A stretch of DNA of 39,748 nt from Promethearchaeati archaeon. Its GTDB lineage: Archaea; Asgardarchaeota; Heimdallarchaeia; JABLTI01. Under the pieces are notes generated by a model. It was not told where the DNA came from. It ran no database searches and saw nothing but the letters and a program-made list of their open reading frames with translations. A program made the position numbers and the translations under genes. The stretch lies in contig JABLTI010000036.1 of NCBI GenBank assembly GCA_013166835.1, forward strand, positions 1-39,748, read 5' to 3'. Of this stretch, positions 1 to 8,680 are shown piece after piece (the first letter of the stretch is position 1; every line of letters begins with the position of its first letter).

Positions 1-353
1 TAATGTTTGATGAAGCAGTTTTTGTTGGTTCAGGATTTGGTGGAGGTATAGTTGGGAGAGGTGAAGTATGTGGAGCGGTTTCAGGAGCTGTCATGGCTAT
101 TGGATTAGTCACTAAGACTTTTTATGAGGATTTAGCTGAACACAAAACTGCAACTCGGGAAACAGCAAAAATCTTCTATGAACGTTTTGAAGGTATTTAT
201 GGAGATTCCACTTGTAATGGATTAATTGGAATTGGCAGGAATGATCCTGACGCTAAAAAGAAAGCCTCTGATGCAGGGATTTACCGAGAAAATTGTCCTA
301 AATTTGTACAATCTGCTGTTAACATAGTACTGGATTTATTTGCAGATAAATAA
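1..353 (+). CDS. C_GCAxxG_C_C family redox protein, C-terminal part
   Basis: Only the C-terminal part is in the window. The reading frame is open at the left edge, and the family normally has about 25 further residues with an N-terminal cysteine motif, so I treat it as 5' partial rather than starting at the ATG at position 3. The visible part has the family core: a glycine-rich FGGGIVGRGEVCGAVSG stretch followed by an alternating helical segment, and a late cysteine (NCPKF). This family (C_GCAxx) is named for conserved cysteines thought to bind metal or do redox chemistry; its substrate is unknown. It is convergent with the FAD/Fe-S oxidoreductase operon to its right, which may be coincidence. 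The family call is secure; the function is not. Confidence 0.8.
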   Translation, partial: MFDEAVFVGSGFGGGIVGRGEVCGAVSGAVMAIGLVTKTFYEDLAEHKTATRETAKIFYERFEGIYGDSTCNGLIGIGRNDPDAKKKASDAGIYRENCPKFVQSAVNIVLDLFADK

Positions 354-393
354 AATGAAGAAAGAATTGGATGAACCAATTCTGTAATGTTTT

Positions 394-1785
394 TTATAAT
401 ACTAATTCTGCGAGTTCTTCTAAGGAACAATCTAATAGAAATGGATTAAATTGTTTGCCTAGAACATCAGTGAGTTCTATTAGTCGTTTATGTTTTTCAG
501 TTGTTTTCTGGAATGGCCATTTGTGTTCTGGTTTTGGTGTTATTCCTTGTTTTTCACAAGTCTCAACACATCCAACGATACCATCAAAAACAACCTGAGG
601 TGTTAGGTTTTCCGGTCTTTTCTCACGAGAATGCATTATAATGCCTTTGATTTTCTTGTTGTCTTCATAATAAACAGAAGGGGCATGACCAAATTTGATG
701 AAAGGTGTAAATGTATGTTTCATTAAGGATGCATTGATAGCTGTAATTATCTCATCAAATCTTAGAAGGTTTTCACCATAGATCCCATAGCCTTCAAACA
801 AAGCCATCTGGAAGCCTTCGGGAGGATTCCTTTTCGCCATTTTAACTCGAATGTCAGCCATTCTCTCAAATTCTTCGAGGTCAATTGAGGTAAAATCCAC
901 ATTGTCGATGTCGTTACAAATAGCTTGTACTTTTTCATCGTATTCTATAGGATATTTCAAAATGAACATTGGAGGATTAGTTGGACCGGAGATATCTGGA
1001 TGTCTTGCTTCGACTATTGTTTCACCATAGGTGAGTGGGATGTCATACTCGATTAGACCATAGATAATTTTTCCAAAATTGTTCAAGTTGTGTGCATGAA
1101 TTACTGCATAGCTTTCTTTTCCTGCTTCAGGCATTGTTTCTATCATTACTTTAAGCTTAGAAACAACCCCTAATACCCCATGAGATCCAGCAACGTCGAG
1201 CAGTGAAAAGCCCTTGTCAATTAGTTGTTTTTCTAAATTCTTATCCTCACAAGTAACCTTTGATTTACTTAAATCATCGTCAATTCGTTCCACAATGATT
1301 TTGTTATTGTTGATATCAAAAAATTCCACTGAGATGACATTATCAACCATTGTACCCGCAAGCCAAGCGTCATTTCCTCCACCATCAGTACTCATCATTC
1401 CACCGAGGGTGGCAATATCTCTACTTGATGGTGAGACAAAGAACTTCCAGTTTGGTTGTTTTTTCTGAATTTCCTCATTGAACTGGTCAGGTGTTAGACC
1501 AGGATCTACAATTGCATATCCTTCTCTAAAATTAAGTTCATGAATTTGCTTTAACCTCATAGTACTGATAACAACTTTTTCTCTTACTCCACCAGTACAA
1601 GCGCCACTCATTCCTGAACCTCCACCCTTAGTGGTTATTGGAAGATTGTTCTCTCGAGCATAAGTTATTGCTTCTTTGATTTCCTCCTCATTTGTTGGAA
1701 GAAATACTTCTACATTTTTTGTAGGATCTATTTTCTGGAAGATAGAAGCATTTGAGCCTATAATGTATCGATTAAGTCTTTCCAT
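394..1785 (-). CDS. FAD-binding oxidase, GlcD / D-lactate dehydrogenase type
   Basis: 463 residues, the usual length of GlcD-like flavoproteins. Two domains are visible: an N-terminal FAD_binding_4 (PCMH-type) domain with the glycine-rich loop GGGSGMSGACTGG (about residues 54-66) and a second FAD contact at STDGGGND (about 133-140), then a C-terminal FAD-oxidase domain ending near residue 460. Known members oxidise 2-hydroxy acids such as glycolate or D-lactate and pass electrons to a partner Fe-S protein. The gene begins one base after the stop of the Fe-S gene upstream, so the two are an operon and probably one cytoplasmic or membrane-associated complex. The actual substrate cannot be read from the sequence. 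Confidence 0.9.
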   Translation of the reverse strand: MERLNRYIIGSNASIFQKIDPTKNVEVFLPTNEEEIKEAITYARENNLPITTKGGGSGMSGACTGGVREKVVISTMRLKQIHELNFREGYAIVDPGLTPDQFNEEIQKKQPNWKFFVSPSSRDIATLGGMMSTDGGGNDAWLAGTMVDNVISVEFFDINNNKIIVERIDDDLSKSKVTCEDKNLEKQLIDKGFSLLDVAGSHGVLGVVSKLKVMIETMPEAGKESYAVIHAHNLNNFGKIIYGLIEYDIPLTYGETIVEARHPDISGPTNPPMFILKYPIEYDEKVQAICNDIDNVDFTSIDLEEFERMADIRVKMAKRNPPEGFQMALFEGYGIYGENLLRFDEIITAINASLMKHTFTPFIKFGHAPSVYYEDNKKIKGIIMHSREKRPENLTPQVVFDGIVGCVETCEKQGITPKPEHKWPFQKTTEKHKRLIELTDVLGKQFNPFLLDCSLEELAELVL

Positions 1786-1786
1786 T

Positions 1787-2923
1787 TTACTTTGTCTCCT
1801 CCAAATTCAATGCTTTTACAAGATACTCAGCAATATCCCAAGTGGTTACTCCGTTTTGTTCAAATTGCTCCAAGCAAGAAGGACAGCAAGTTACTACACA
1901 AGTTCCCTCTTCTTTTAGTTCTTCTTTCTCAATTCGTTGTTTCATGATATCTTGCGCGATTGCATCATCTGTTACTCGAAGCATTCCACCACCTCCACAA
2001 CAAGATGGTTCCATTTCTATGACTTTAATTCCCATCTTCTTCATCAAGGATCTTGGAGCTTTGGTTACTTCGTTGTTTCTAAACAATTCGCAGGGATCGT
2101 GATACTTGAGGGTGATATCTAGCTTATTTGGAACTGACTCTATTTTCTCATCGAAATATTCAGTCATATGGAGTACTTTCACTGAAGGATCAAGTTTATG
2201 ATGATCAATTAACGCTTCCAAGCATCCTGGACAATCAGTTACTACTGTTTTTGCTCCTACTTTATGGATTACTTCAGTATTGTGCTCCCTCATTTTGTCT
2301 GCTTGCTCTATTTTACCTAATAGATCCAAGGGGTGCCCACAACAGTATTCTTCTCCACCTAAAATCAGAAAGTCTTCATCTAAATGCTCCATTACTTTTA
2401 GGATGGATTTCAGAACGTTTGCATGCCTACTTCTGAAAGACATCAAACATCCCACGAATAAAATAGTATCAGCTGTCATTCCTTCACTATAGACTCGATC
2501 ATCTATATCTGGGAAGTCATCGTATAATTCCATGGTCCAGGTTTCGGCTCGCATTTCATTATCTAAACCATAGACATTCATTTCGTCAGTAATGTTCTCT
2601 CCAATCTGAACCAATTTGGGAAATTGATCAACAGAAGCTAATCGTTCTTCTCTAAAAATGTCAGTAAGTTTCACTTCAGATGTACAACTCTCAACGCAAC
2701 GACTACAAACAGCACAAGTAAAAATCGTTTTAGCATATTCTGTCGCAAGCTCTTCGTCGAATTTCTCGGGAAAAGCTTCCTTTAATTTAAGGTAGTATAA
2801 TTTTCCTCTCGGAGAAAACACTTCATTCTCTGTGGCTCTATAAATGGGACAAACGACCAGACAAGATCCACATTGCACGCATTTTTTTAACAATTCGCTT
2901 AATTCTTCAGTTTTGGAAGTCAT
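1787..2923 (-). CDS. Fe-S oxidoreductase, GlcF / HdrD type (two 4Fe-4S, two CCG domains)
   Basis: N-terminal ferredoxin-like half with two clusters, CVQCGSCLVVCP and CAVCSRCVESC, each giving CxxCxxCxxxC. The C-terminal half has two CCG (DUF3483-type) domains with EEYCCGHPL plus CPGC, and SCCGGGG plus CCPSC. This is the electron-transfer partner of GlcD-type flavoproteins and resembles heterodisulfide reductase subunit D. I start it at the ATG at 2923, 378 residues; an in-frame TTG at 2968 would add 15 residues but has no better ribosome site. It is the first gene of the two-gene operon, with the flavoprotein one base downstream. Likely role: taking electrons from 2-hydroxyacid oxidation toward a quinone, ferredoxin or HdrD-like acceptor, which is inference. 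Confidence 0.88.
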   Translation of the reverse strand: MTSKTEELSELLKKCVQCGSCLVVCPIYRATENEVFSPRGKLYYLKLKEAFPEKFDEELATEYAKTIFTCAVCSRCVESCTSEVKLTDIFREERLASVDQFPKLVQIGENITDEMNVYGLDNEMRAETWTMELYDDFPDIDDRVYSEGMTADTILFVGCLMSFRSRHANVLKSILKVMEHLDEDFLILGGEEYCCGHPLDLLGKIEQADKMREHNTEVIHKVGAKTVVTDCPGCLEALIDHHKLDPSVKVLHMTEYFDEKIESVPNKLDITLKYHDPCELFRNNEVTKAPRSLMKKMGIKVIEMEPSCCGGGGMLRVTDDAIAQDIMKQRIEKEELKEEGTCVVTCCPSCLEQFEQNGVTTWDIAEYLVKALNLEETK

Positions 2924-3107
2924 AGTTTTAAGATCCTTCCGGTATTTACTATTCGCTCTTAATAGCAAAAGAATTCAATTAATAAAGTTAATCTTAGTTT
3001 TAATTCTTCATCTAAAAAATATGAAATACCACTTGTTGTGCTTATTTTATCTTCGTCTTGACTTATTTTTGCCGCTAAAACATTGGTTAAAAATCTAAAA
3101 ACAACTA

Positions 3108-3119
3108 TTCTATATAGAA
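3108..3119 (+). promoter_or_regulatory. TATA-containing 12-bp palindrome before the longin-repeat gene
   Basis: TTCTATATAGAA is a perfect palindrome with a TATA core, 15 bases before the ATG at 3135. If it is the TATA box, transcription would start close to the start codon, giving a leaderless or nearly leaderless mRNA, which fits the lack of a clear Shine-Dalgarno site here. The palindrome could equally be an operator or chance in AT-rich DNA. Confidence 0.4.
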
Positions 3120-3134
3120 AAATTCTAAGTTAGG

Positions 3135-4502
3135 ATGGTCAGCCTGAATTTGCCTTCTCAAGACATTGAAGAAACTATGCTTGCAGAACAATTCTATAAC
3201 GCTATGCGCGGGTTTATTGTAATAGAGGATTCTGGATTACCCAAATATATTGAGTTTCTAACTGAGGAAGAAATTGATATTGTTTTATTGGCTGGTTTAC
3301 TTTCAGGTTTGCAATCGCTTGCTGAAGTTATCAGTGAAGAAAAAATAAAATCCATAGAAACAAGTAATTCGAAATTTATTTTTGTTACTCGAGAGAAATA
3401 TTTCTATGTTCTTTGGATTGAAAAACGAATCTCCGATATAGAATTATATGATCCGATCATTATGAAGATAATTTCTCGATTTGAAGGAGCATCCAGTTCT
3501 GATATTGAAAACACTCTAATGATTTCCAACCTCACTGAAACCCCTGATTATGAAAAGATTGGACAAAGAATAGCCAAATTTAGATCGATGGATGCTAGTT
3601 ATACTGATGCTTATAAAAAACTTGATTCTGAAAGTCTAAGCACTGATGATGCTAAAAAGATCGCTGATGAGCTTGCTGGTATTGATGGTGTTCTAATTAT
3701 AACCGAAAATGGTCAGATAGAACATTTTGAGTTTTCAAAAGGAGAACCAATATTTGATATTACTATTTTAACTAATTTCTTGACGGGTTTGCGAAAATCG
3801 ATTAGAAATCTTGATCCAGGTAGATTAATTGAAGTTACCACACAAAATTATCGATTTATTATTCATGATAGTGGCGATTACTTCTATGTGTTTGAAGTTA
3901 GTAAGGGATTATCAAATGAAAAGCACCTAAGGGCTATTATGCAAAGAATCGTTAGCAGATACGAAGGGCTTCGAAGAAAATCAGGTATACACATTGAGCT
4001 TCTGAATGATTTCGAATCTGTTCCTGAGCATGAATTATTAGGGCAACTCTCACTTGAAATGAGAGATCTACAAGACAATAATGGAGATACTTCTGCTTCT
4101 TTGGGCAGACAAACTAGTAAAGTCTCTTTTGGGGATGACGATCGTAAATGGCTTAAAGAAGAAGATCAATTGTGTTCTTTCATGGATGTTTATGATGAAG
4201 TATTCATGGCAGGAATTATTTGTCCAGGCAATAAATTTTATGTGATTAAGAAAACTCCTGATATTAATGATTGGATTAAGTCAGTGAATGATTTAGAATT
4301 AAATAAACTATTAGAACTTACAGAACATAAAGAATCAAATCAAGTTGTTCAATTATCGCAGAAAGACAAGGTTTTTCTCGTGCATCGAATAACAGATAAT
4401 ACTATTATATTTTCAGTTTTAGATAAATCGAATTCAGCTGTTGAAACATATTTAATTCGTTTATCAAAAATTATCAAAAAAATCAGTAAGAATATCACTT
4501 AG
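3135..4502 (+). CDS. Protein with repeated longin/roadblock-like domains
   Basis: 455 residues, not recognised as a named family. Residues 20-118 and 180-278 are two copies of the same fold pattern: a strand with 'GFIVIEDSGLP' or 'GVLIITENGQI', a helix rich in LxGLxxxL, a strand pair ending in 'YFYVLWIEK' or 'YFYVFEVSK', and a final helix ending 'IxxxIxSRFEG' or 'MQRIVSRYEG'. Residues 350-452 look like a third, more diverged copy. This layout matches profilin-like (longin or roadblock) modules common in Asgard archaea next to small GTPases. The linkers (about 130-175 and 285-345) are charged and probably flexible. There is no signal peptide or membrane segment. The 3' end overlaps the convergent endonuclease Q gene by 8 bases. 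A scaffold for GTPase control is an inference. Confidence 0.6.
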   Translation: MVSLNLPSQDIEETMLAEQFYNAMRGFIVIEDSGLPKYIEFLTEEEIDIVLLAGLLSGLQSLAEVISEEKIKSIETSNSKFIFVTREKYFYVLWIEKRISDIELYDPIIMKIISRFEGASSSDIENTLMISNLTETPDYEKIGQRIAKFRSMDASYTDAYKKLDSESLSTDDAKKIADELAGIDGVLIITENGQIEHFEFSKGEPIFDITILTNFLTGLRKSIRNLDPGRLIEVTTQNYRFIIHDSGDYFYVFEVSKGLSNEKHLRAIMQRIVSRYEGLRRKSGIHIELLNDFESVPEHELLGQLSLEMRDLQDNNGDTSASLGRQTSKVSFGDDDRKWLKEEDQLCSFMDVYDEVFMAGIICPGNKFYVIKKTPDINDWIKSVNDLELNKLLELTEHKESNQVVQLSQKDKVFLVHRITDNTIIFSVLDKSNSAVETYLIRLSKIIKKISKNIT

Positions 4503-5895
4503 TGAAATCATCTAAGGTAAATTGTTGACTTTGTTTTTCTTTTCCTTTTACGATCTTAATGCCATGATATGATGATGTTTGACCTATTGTTAATGCACCA
4601 TAGCTTCCATCAAATCCGGGTGGTGAAAAGCAAAAATTACCTTTTCTAACTTCGATTATTGCTTCTGCTATTTTCTCATCGACTAGACCGGTTAAGATTT
4701 GTTCTAATGTGGATAGTTTTGTTGTCCATAATTTGCATTCAGTCCCTATAGCAGAGACAATAACATCGTATAAGAGCCGAACATTTTTAGCATTAGGATT
4801 CTTTATGCCTATCCCATTTGCAATAATTTCCGCAAGAGGAACCATTCTGTAGAAATTTCGTTTCTTACCATATAGTTTTCCGTATTCCCTATCACTGCCT
4901 TGAAATTCTGATAATTCAATAGCTCTTTGTAATACTCCAGGTTCAAGGGTTAAATCGCAAATAGGGCATATCTTATTCTTTGGAACCGTGTCGGGAGAAT
5001 AAACACAGAATTCATCTTGTCTATGATTTCTAATTCCTCCCCTGTGTCCTGTTAAGAAGTATCGCCCTTCTGAGGGGTGGAATTCCGCTGTATAGCATAC
5101 TCGATTATTTCTCAAAGCATCGATAATTTCTTTGAAAGTAATTTTGTTTAGATCTAGACTTGTTAATTCCCTTCCCAGTCTATTTAATGCTGCAGAATGA
5201 GCATCACTATTAGATATTAATGTTAAATCATCTAACTCTGGTATTAATGAGGTAACCGTTGGATCAGCACTTAAGCCTGTCTCAAAGGCATGAATTCTTT
5301 CAGCTGCTTCTCCAAAGAAATCTGACATGTAAACAATAGGTGGTTTTGGACCATAAATTCCCAAAGGAACTAAAATATGAGCTGGTATGAATTCTATAAG
5401 TGGATCGATGTCCAAAATTTTGTTAATTCGTTCACCTACTTCTTCTATACTATTGTTGGTTAAGAATGGCCTTCCCATTGAATTCTTCACACCAAATTTC
5501 TCAATGAGAGTTACAGCTTCTTCTATTGAATGATAATCAGGCCACAGAAAAATACAGTGAACAATTTTTCGATTAACTCCTATTGGAGCTGTTACTGCAA
5601 TTTCGGTCTGTAAGACAAATTTTGTTTGCGCTTCCTTCTCAGTAGCGTTTTTTAACTCGAAAACTCCATCTTCATCCTTATCAATTAATTGGTCTTTCAA
5701 TATTGTTAACCAAGGCTGATACAGGCAATCCCCGGTTCCAACAACTCGTACGCCTTTTTTTGGCATGTTATCTACGGCAGTTCTTAAATCGAGACTCCCT
5801 GTACCACCTGCATAGGAGGAATGGGAATGCAAATCGCACACAATGCCTTTTTGGAATTCATCAGACAGATCAATTTGGTCTTGTAAAGAAGTCAT
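4495..5895 (-). CDS. nucQ: Endonuclease Q (PHP-type, repair of deaminated DNA)
   Basis: 466 residues. The N-terminal PHP domain shows the metal motif DLHSHSS (residues 21-27), GTGD (53-56), a later HIL motif in IPAHILVP and SNSDAHS, the usual PHP histidine/aspartate set. After it come AEFHPSEGRYFLTGHRGG and a zinc-finger region CPICDLTLEPGVLQRAIEL, the signature of EndoQ rather than of other PHP proteins. EndoQ cleaves DNA 5' of uracil, hypoxanthine and xanthine, and in Thermococcales it works with PCNA; a pcn gene lies about 25 kb away. The zinc finger looks incomplete: only one cysteine (CVYSP) precedes the CPIC pair where relatives usually have a cysteine next to HR. Its last 8 bases overlap the convergent longin-repeat gene. 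Confidence 0.85.
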   Translation of the reverse strand: MTSLQDQIDLSDEFQKGIVCDLHSHSSYAGGTGSLDLRTAVDNMPKKGVRVVGTGDCLYQPWLTILKDQLIDKDEDGVFELKNATEKEAQTKFVLQTEIAVTAPIGVNRKIVHCIFLWPDYHSIEEAVTLIEKFGVKNSMGRPFLTNNSIEEVGERINKILDIDPLIEFIPAHILVPLGIYGPKPPIVYMSDFFGEAAERIHAFETGLSADPTVTSLIPELDDLTLISNSDAHSAALNRLGRELTSLDLNKITFKEIIDALRNNRVCYTAEFHPSEGRYFLTGHRGGIRNHRQDEFCVYSPDTVPKNKICPICDLTLEPGVLQRAIELSEFQGSDREYGKLYGKKRNFYRMVPLAEIIANGIGIKNPNAKNVRLLYDVIVSAIGTECKLWTTKLSTLEQILTGLVDEKIAEAIIEVRKGNFCFSPPGFDGSYGALTIGQTSSYHGIKIVKGKEKQSQQFTLDDFTK

Positions 5896-6028
5896 TACCA
5901 GTCAAAAATGAATTATCACTGTAGTTTAATAATTCTTCTTGAAAATCATTAAAAAGTAAAAGAGATAGGTGTAAAAGAAGAGAATGTACAAATTTCTTAT
6001 ATTGCATTTAGTAAGAGGATAAAGCATC

Positions 6029-6874
6029 ATGAATCAGGAAGAAGCAGCTAAGAACGAATTAGTTATCTCTGAAGGAAAAAAGTCTTCCGCTGATGAAAAT
6101 GATTCATTAAATATTTTAACCTCAAAAGTTAAGGAAAATGTTCCTAGAATTACTATAAAACAAGCTATTTTAGCGAATCTAATTGCTGGACCAATAGCTT
6201 TAGCAGTGTACTTTCCTTTAGAATACGGAGGATTTCGAATATTAGGAGAGGAGTATTATTTCCATGCGCTTCTCTCATTCATTTGCTTCGCAATCATTCC
6301 TTGTATTTACCTAGTGTTTTTTAGAATAAAAACAGGAAAAGGTTTCCTCTTTTTCATGTCAACTAAGAATGGTCTGCGCCCCAAGAATATTATTAGTAGT
6401 TTACTTCAAGGATTAGCAATGCATGCGGGAATATTCTTTCCGTGGGTCGTTCTCTCACAAAAATACAAAGATAATGTGTATCCACTCTTTTATTTTCTTG
6501 GGAATTCACAAGAATGGTTTTGGTGGATATTTTTTGTTTCACTAAATGTTATTATGTTCGAGTTTTACTCAAAAGCATTTATTCAGATACAATTCTCTGA
6601 AATACAAAACGAATTTACTATCCTAGGTCGAAAAATCACATTAAAAGATGGGAGGTTCTTAGGATTCATGTTACAATTCGTTGTATGGATGTTTGGGCAC
6701 ATACAAGAACTAAAATGGTTACCAACATACATTGGACCGATAAATGCAGTGTTTTTCATAATAGTCTCAGGAGTATTAACAGGGTGGACTGTCTATAAAA
6801 CAGAAAACATCTTCGGAGTAACTCTAGGACATATCATGTTAAATGTCTTTATAGCGATAACTTTTAATTACTAA
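6029..6874 (+). CDS. CPBP-like membrane protein with degenerate active-site motifs
   Basis: 281 residues, with a polar N-terminus of about 40 residues and then about seven hydrophobic segments (near 44-64, 78-98, 120-142, 162-178, 210-224, 236-254, 262-280). The second half follows the CPBP/ABI order: a helix with E178 in MFEFYSKAF where the family has EExxxR, then WMFGH with H224, and the closing GVTLGHIMLN. The second glutamate and the arginine of the first motif are missing, so peptidase activity (as in Rce1-type CAAX proteases) is doubtful. An AGGAT-type ribosome site precedes the ATG. tRNA-Ala lies 64 bases downstream on the same strand. Confidence 0.65.
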   Translation: MNQEEAAKNELVISEGKKSSADENDSLNILTSKVKENVPRITIKQAILANLIAGPIALAVYFPLEYGGFRILGEEYYFHALLSFICFAIIPCIYLVFFRIKTGKGFLFFMSTKNGLRPKNIISSLLQGLAMHAGIFFPWVVLSQKYKDNVYPLFYFLGNSQEWFWWIFFVSLNVIMFEFYSKAFIQIQFSEIQNEFTILGRKITLKDGRFLGFMLQFVVWMFGHIQELKWLPTYIGPINAVFFIIVSGVLTGWTVYKTENIFGVTLGHIMLNVFIAITFNY

Positions 6875-6938
6875 AGAGAAAAATTTTCCTAATAACAAGA
6901 TTCAAAAATAGGAGTCACAAGGAAAAATAACTAAGAAA

Positions 6939-7015
6939 GGGCCGATAGATCAGCTTGGAAGATCGTCTGATTTGCATTCAGAAGGCCGCGGATTCAAATT
7001 CCGCTCGGTCCACCA
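6939..7015 (+). tRNA. tRNA-Ala (anticodon TGC)
   Basis: Full cloverleaf without intron. The 7-bp acceptor pairs GGGCCGA with TCGGTCC and contains a G3-U70 pair, the alanine identity element. D stem GATC/GATC; anticodon stem TCTGA/TCAGA with loop TTTGCAT, so the anticodon is TGC at 6973-6975; T stem GCGGA/TCCGC with loop TTCAAAT. The discriminator is A and CCA is encoded at 7013-7015. The mature tRNA without CCA is 74 bases. Confidence 0.97.
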
Positions 7016-7038
7016 ATTCTTTTCTTTTTAAAAACTCA

Positions 7039-8349
7039 CTACCCTACGTGGTCGACACTTTTTCCTCTGTTTTGCAATCTCAGTTTTAATTCTGCCATTA
7101 AATCCGATCTTTTGAATGTGTCTTCATCTGCATCTGCAGAAGTGATGCTTAACGCTTGATTTAGATATCGATTGAGGTGTAGGATATTCTTTATTGTGTC
7201 CTCTTCTAATGCCGAACAAATAACTGTGCTTAGGTGTTCTGGCGACACTTTTTCGAAGAAAATATCGAAGGTATCAATTTTTATGTGTCCTTCTCCGCCC
7301 ACTCTCACTTTTCCTAAGCGACTCATATATTCTTCTAGATTTATTTTCCTCAAAGTTAATTCAATTGAATTTAATATTTGTGGGTTCCCACCTTGTTGTA
7401 CTGCACCAACTAGTAGCTCGACGTTTTCCGAATACACTGCTATTGCTTCAAAACCGGGATTATTGTTTAGTGTTGCTTCTATTATATCTGTTAATCTTTC
7501 TGCTGTTTTTTCTCTTATTCTATCGGCTTCTGCTTTCTCCATTGGAGGTGATACGCCTACCGCTGGCGGAGTTATTACAAGTTCACTTGTTTTTGTTGGT
7601 TCTGTTAATTTTGGTGGTGTTACTGTAGGTATTGTAATTTTTTCTTTCACTGGTGATGGGGTTTTTGGTGGTGTAACTTTCGATATTCTTTCTTCAACTC
7701 TTTTTGGTTGAGTTATGTAAGATTCCTTAACAACAGGTGGTATAACTGCTGGAGTTGTAGGTGTTGTTGTTGGAGTAGATTCTATTCGTCTTGGTTCGAC
7801 TGGTACTGACATTCTTTTTGGCATCAAATCTAGGAGCATTCTTTGGAAAATTTGATTTGTTGAATCAGAATAAATACTTGTTAGTGTTTTAACCATCTCT
7901 CCTGGGAACATGCTCTCTATTGGTCCGAGTAATTGTGCAATATGTGCTAATCCTTGCTTCACTTGTCCTTCTTTTCCAGGATCTACTTTATTATACAGTA
8001 AATATCCTTTAACTCCCTTGATGGAATTTGCAATGCTTTTCAGCCAAACATTAAAGAAATTCGTCGTTTCTTGATATTTCTGTGTGTTTTGAACGTCAAC
8101 TACAAAAACTATGGCACTTAAATCTTTAATTAATTCAGTATTACCAATATATCCTTGTCGGAACTCCTTTCCACCTCCTGCATCAATGATTGTATAATCG
8201 GTTCTAAGAAAGTCATGTTCATATTTGGCAATCCCTCTTGTTGGTTGTATTTTTAGGAGTTGTGCAGGATCTTTTTTCAAAAAGAATTTTTGATATAGAG
8301 CGGTTTTCCCGACTCCATCCAAACCGATTAGTAATATTTTTTGCATCAT
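7039..8349 (-). CDS. Rag/Arf-like small GTPase with C-terminal roadblock-like domain
   Basis: 436 residues in three parts. Residues 1-178 are a G domain: P-loop GLDGVGKT (9-16), switch I T37, G3 DAGGG (56-60), G4 NKVD (120-123), G5 near S158. Residues 180-280 are a proline/threonine-rich linker. Residues 285-395 look like a roadblock/longin fold: a leading helix, strand FEAIAVYSENVELLVGAV, helix, two strands around KVRVGGEGHIKIDTFDIFFEKV, last helix. The order G domain then roadblock is that of eukaryotic Rag GTPases (Gtr1/RagA), here with a long linker. Such proteins work on membranes through roadblock partners, and two free roadblock genes lie 3.4-4.3 kb to the right. No Shine-Dalgarno is visible; an AT-rich CTTAAATAG box lies 48 bases upstream on the minus strand. 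Confidence 0.82.
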   Translation of the reverse strand: MMQKILLIGLDGVGKTALYQKFFLKKDPAQLLKIQPTRGIAKYEHDFLRTDYTIIDAGGGKEFRQGYIGNTELIKDLSAIVFVVDVQNTQKYQETTNFFNVWLKSIANSIKGVKGYLLYNKVDPGKEGQVKQGLAHIAQLLGPIESMFPGEMVKTLTSIYSDSTNQIFQRMLLDLMPKRMSVPVEPRRIESTPTTTPTTPAVIPPVVKESYITQPKRVEERISKVTPPKTPSPVKEKITIPTVTPPKLTEPTKTSELVITPPAVGVSPPMEKAEADRIREKTAERLTDIIEATLNNNPGFEAIAVYSENVELLVGAVQQGGNPQILNSIELTLRKINLEEYMSRLGKVRVGGEGHIKIDTFDIFFEKVSPEHLSTVICSALEEDTIKNILHLNRYLNQALSITSADADEDTFKRSDLMAELKLRLQNRGKSVDHVG

Positions 8350-8470
8350 TGATCACTTGAGGAGGTACTTGTTCTGTTGTTTTTTCTTAAAAAGCTATTT
8401 AAGCTTTAGTTTTTTGAGTGGTTTTTGTTCTTCACTGTTCATTTTTATTTCTTTCGACTAAAAACACTTA

Positions 8471-8490
8471 CTATGTAGGTAATTACATAG
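8471..8490. repeat. Inverted repeat CTATGTA-6-TACATAG
   Basis: Two perfect 7-base arms separated by GGTAAT, in the divergent region between the Rag-like GTPase and the longin-membrane gene. Size and spacing would suit a dimeric winged-helix repressor site. No second copy was noticed elsewhere in the window, so this may be chance. Confidence 0.3.
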
Positions 8491-8668
8491 GAGGATTGAT
8501 TATATAATTCTAATCTTTGCTCGTTTTTCCTTTTCTCTGATATTATAATGAACACATACTCGGGTTTCCGTTTTAATTTTCCCATTTGGAATGATTTTTA
8601 ATGTTTATCACCCGAATTGATTATTATCTTGTCGTGAACCTACACAATATTTGAGGATATTCTATCTC

Positions 8669-8674
8669 GGAGGT
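8669..8674 (+). promoter_or_regulatory. Shine-Dalgarno GGAGGT that sets the start at 8681
   Basis: GGAGGT lies six bases before the ATG at 8681. It decides this start over the in-frame TTG at 8651, which would add ten residues and has no such site. Confidence 0.75.
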
Positions 8675-8680
8675 TTTGAA

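Larger units (their letters stand above)
8350..8680. other. 331-bp gene-free divergent promoter region
   Basis: No open frame worth calling on either strand. It holds the presumed TATA box of the minus-strand GTPase gene (CTTAAATAG, complement of about 8393-8401), a perfect 7-bp inverted repeat (8471-8490), and the Shine-Dalgarno of the plus-strand longin-membrane gene. The rest is T-rich and shows no structure I can support. Confidence 0.6.

Noticed and set aside
7172-7711. 179-codon frame on the plus strand antisense to the Rag-like GTPase
   Set aside because: The GTPase frame has clear motifs; the antisense frame arises from its Pro/Thr-rich linker and lacks any domain.
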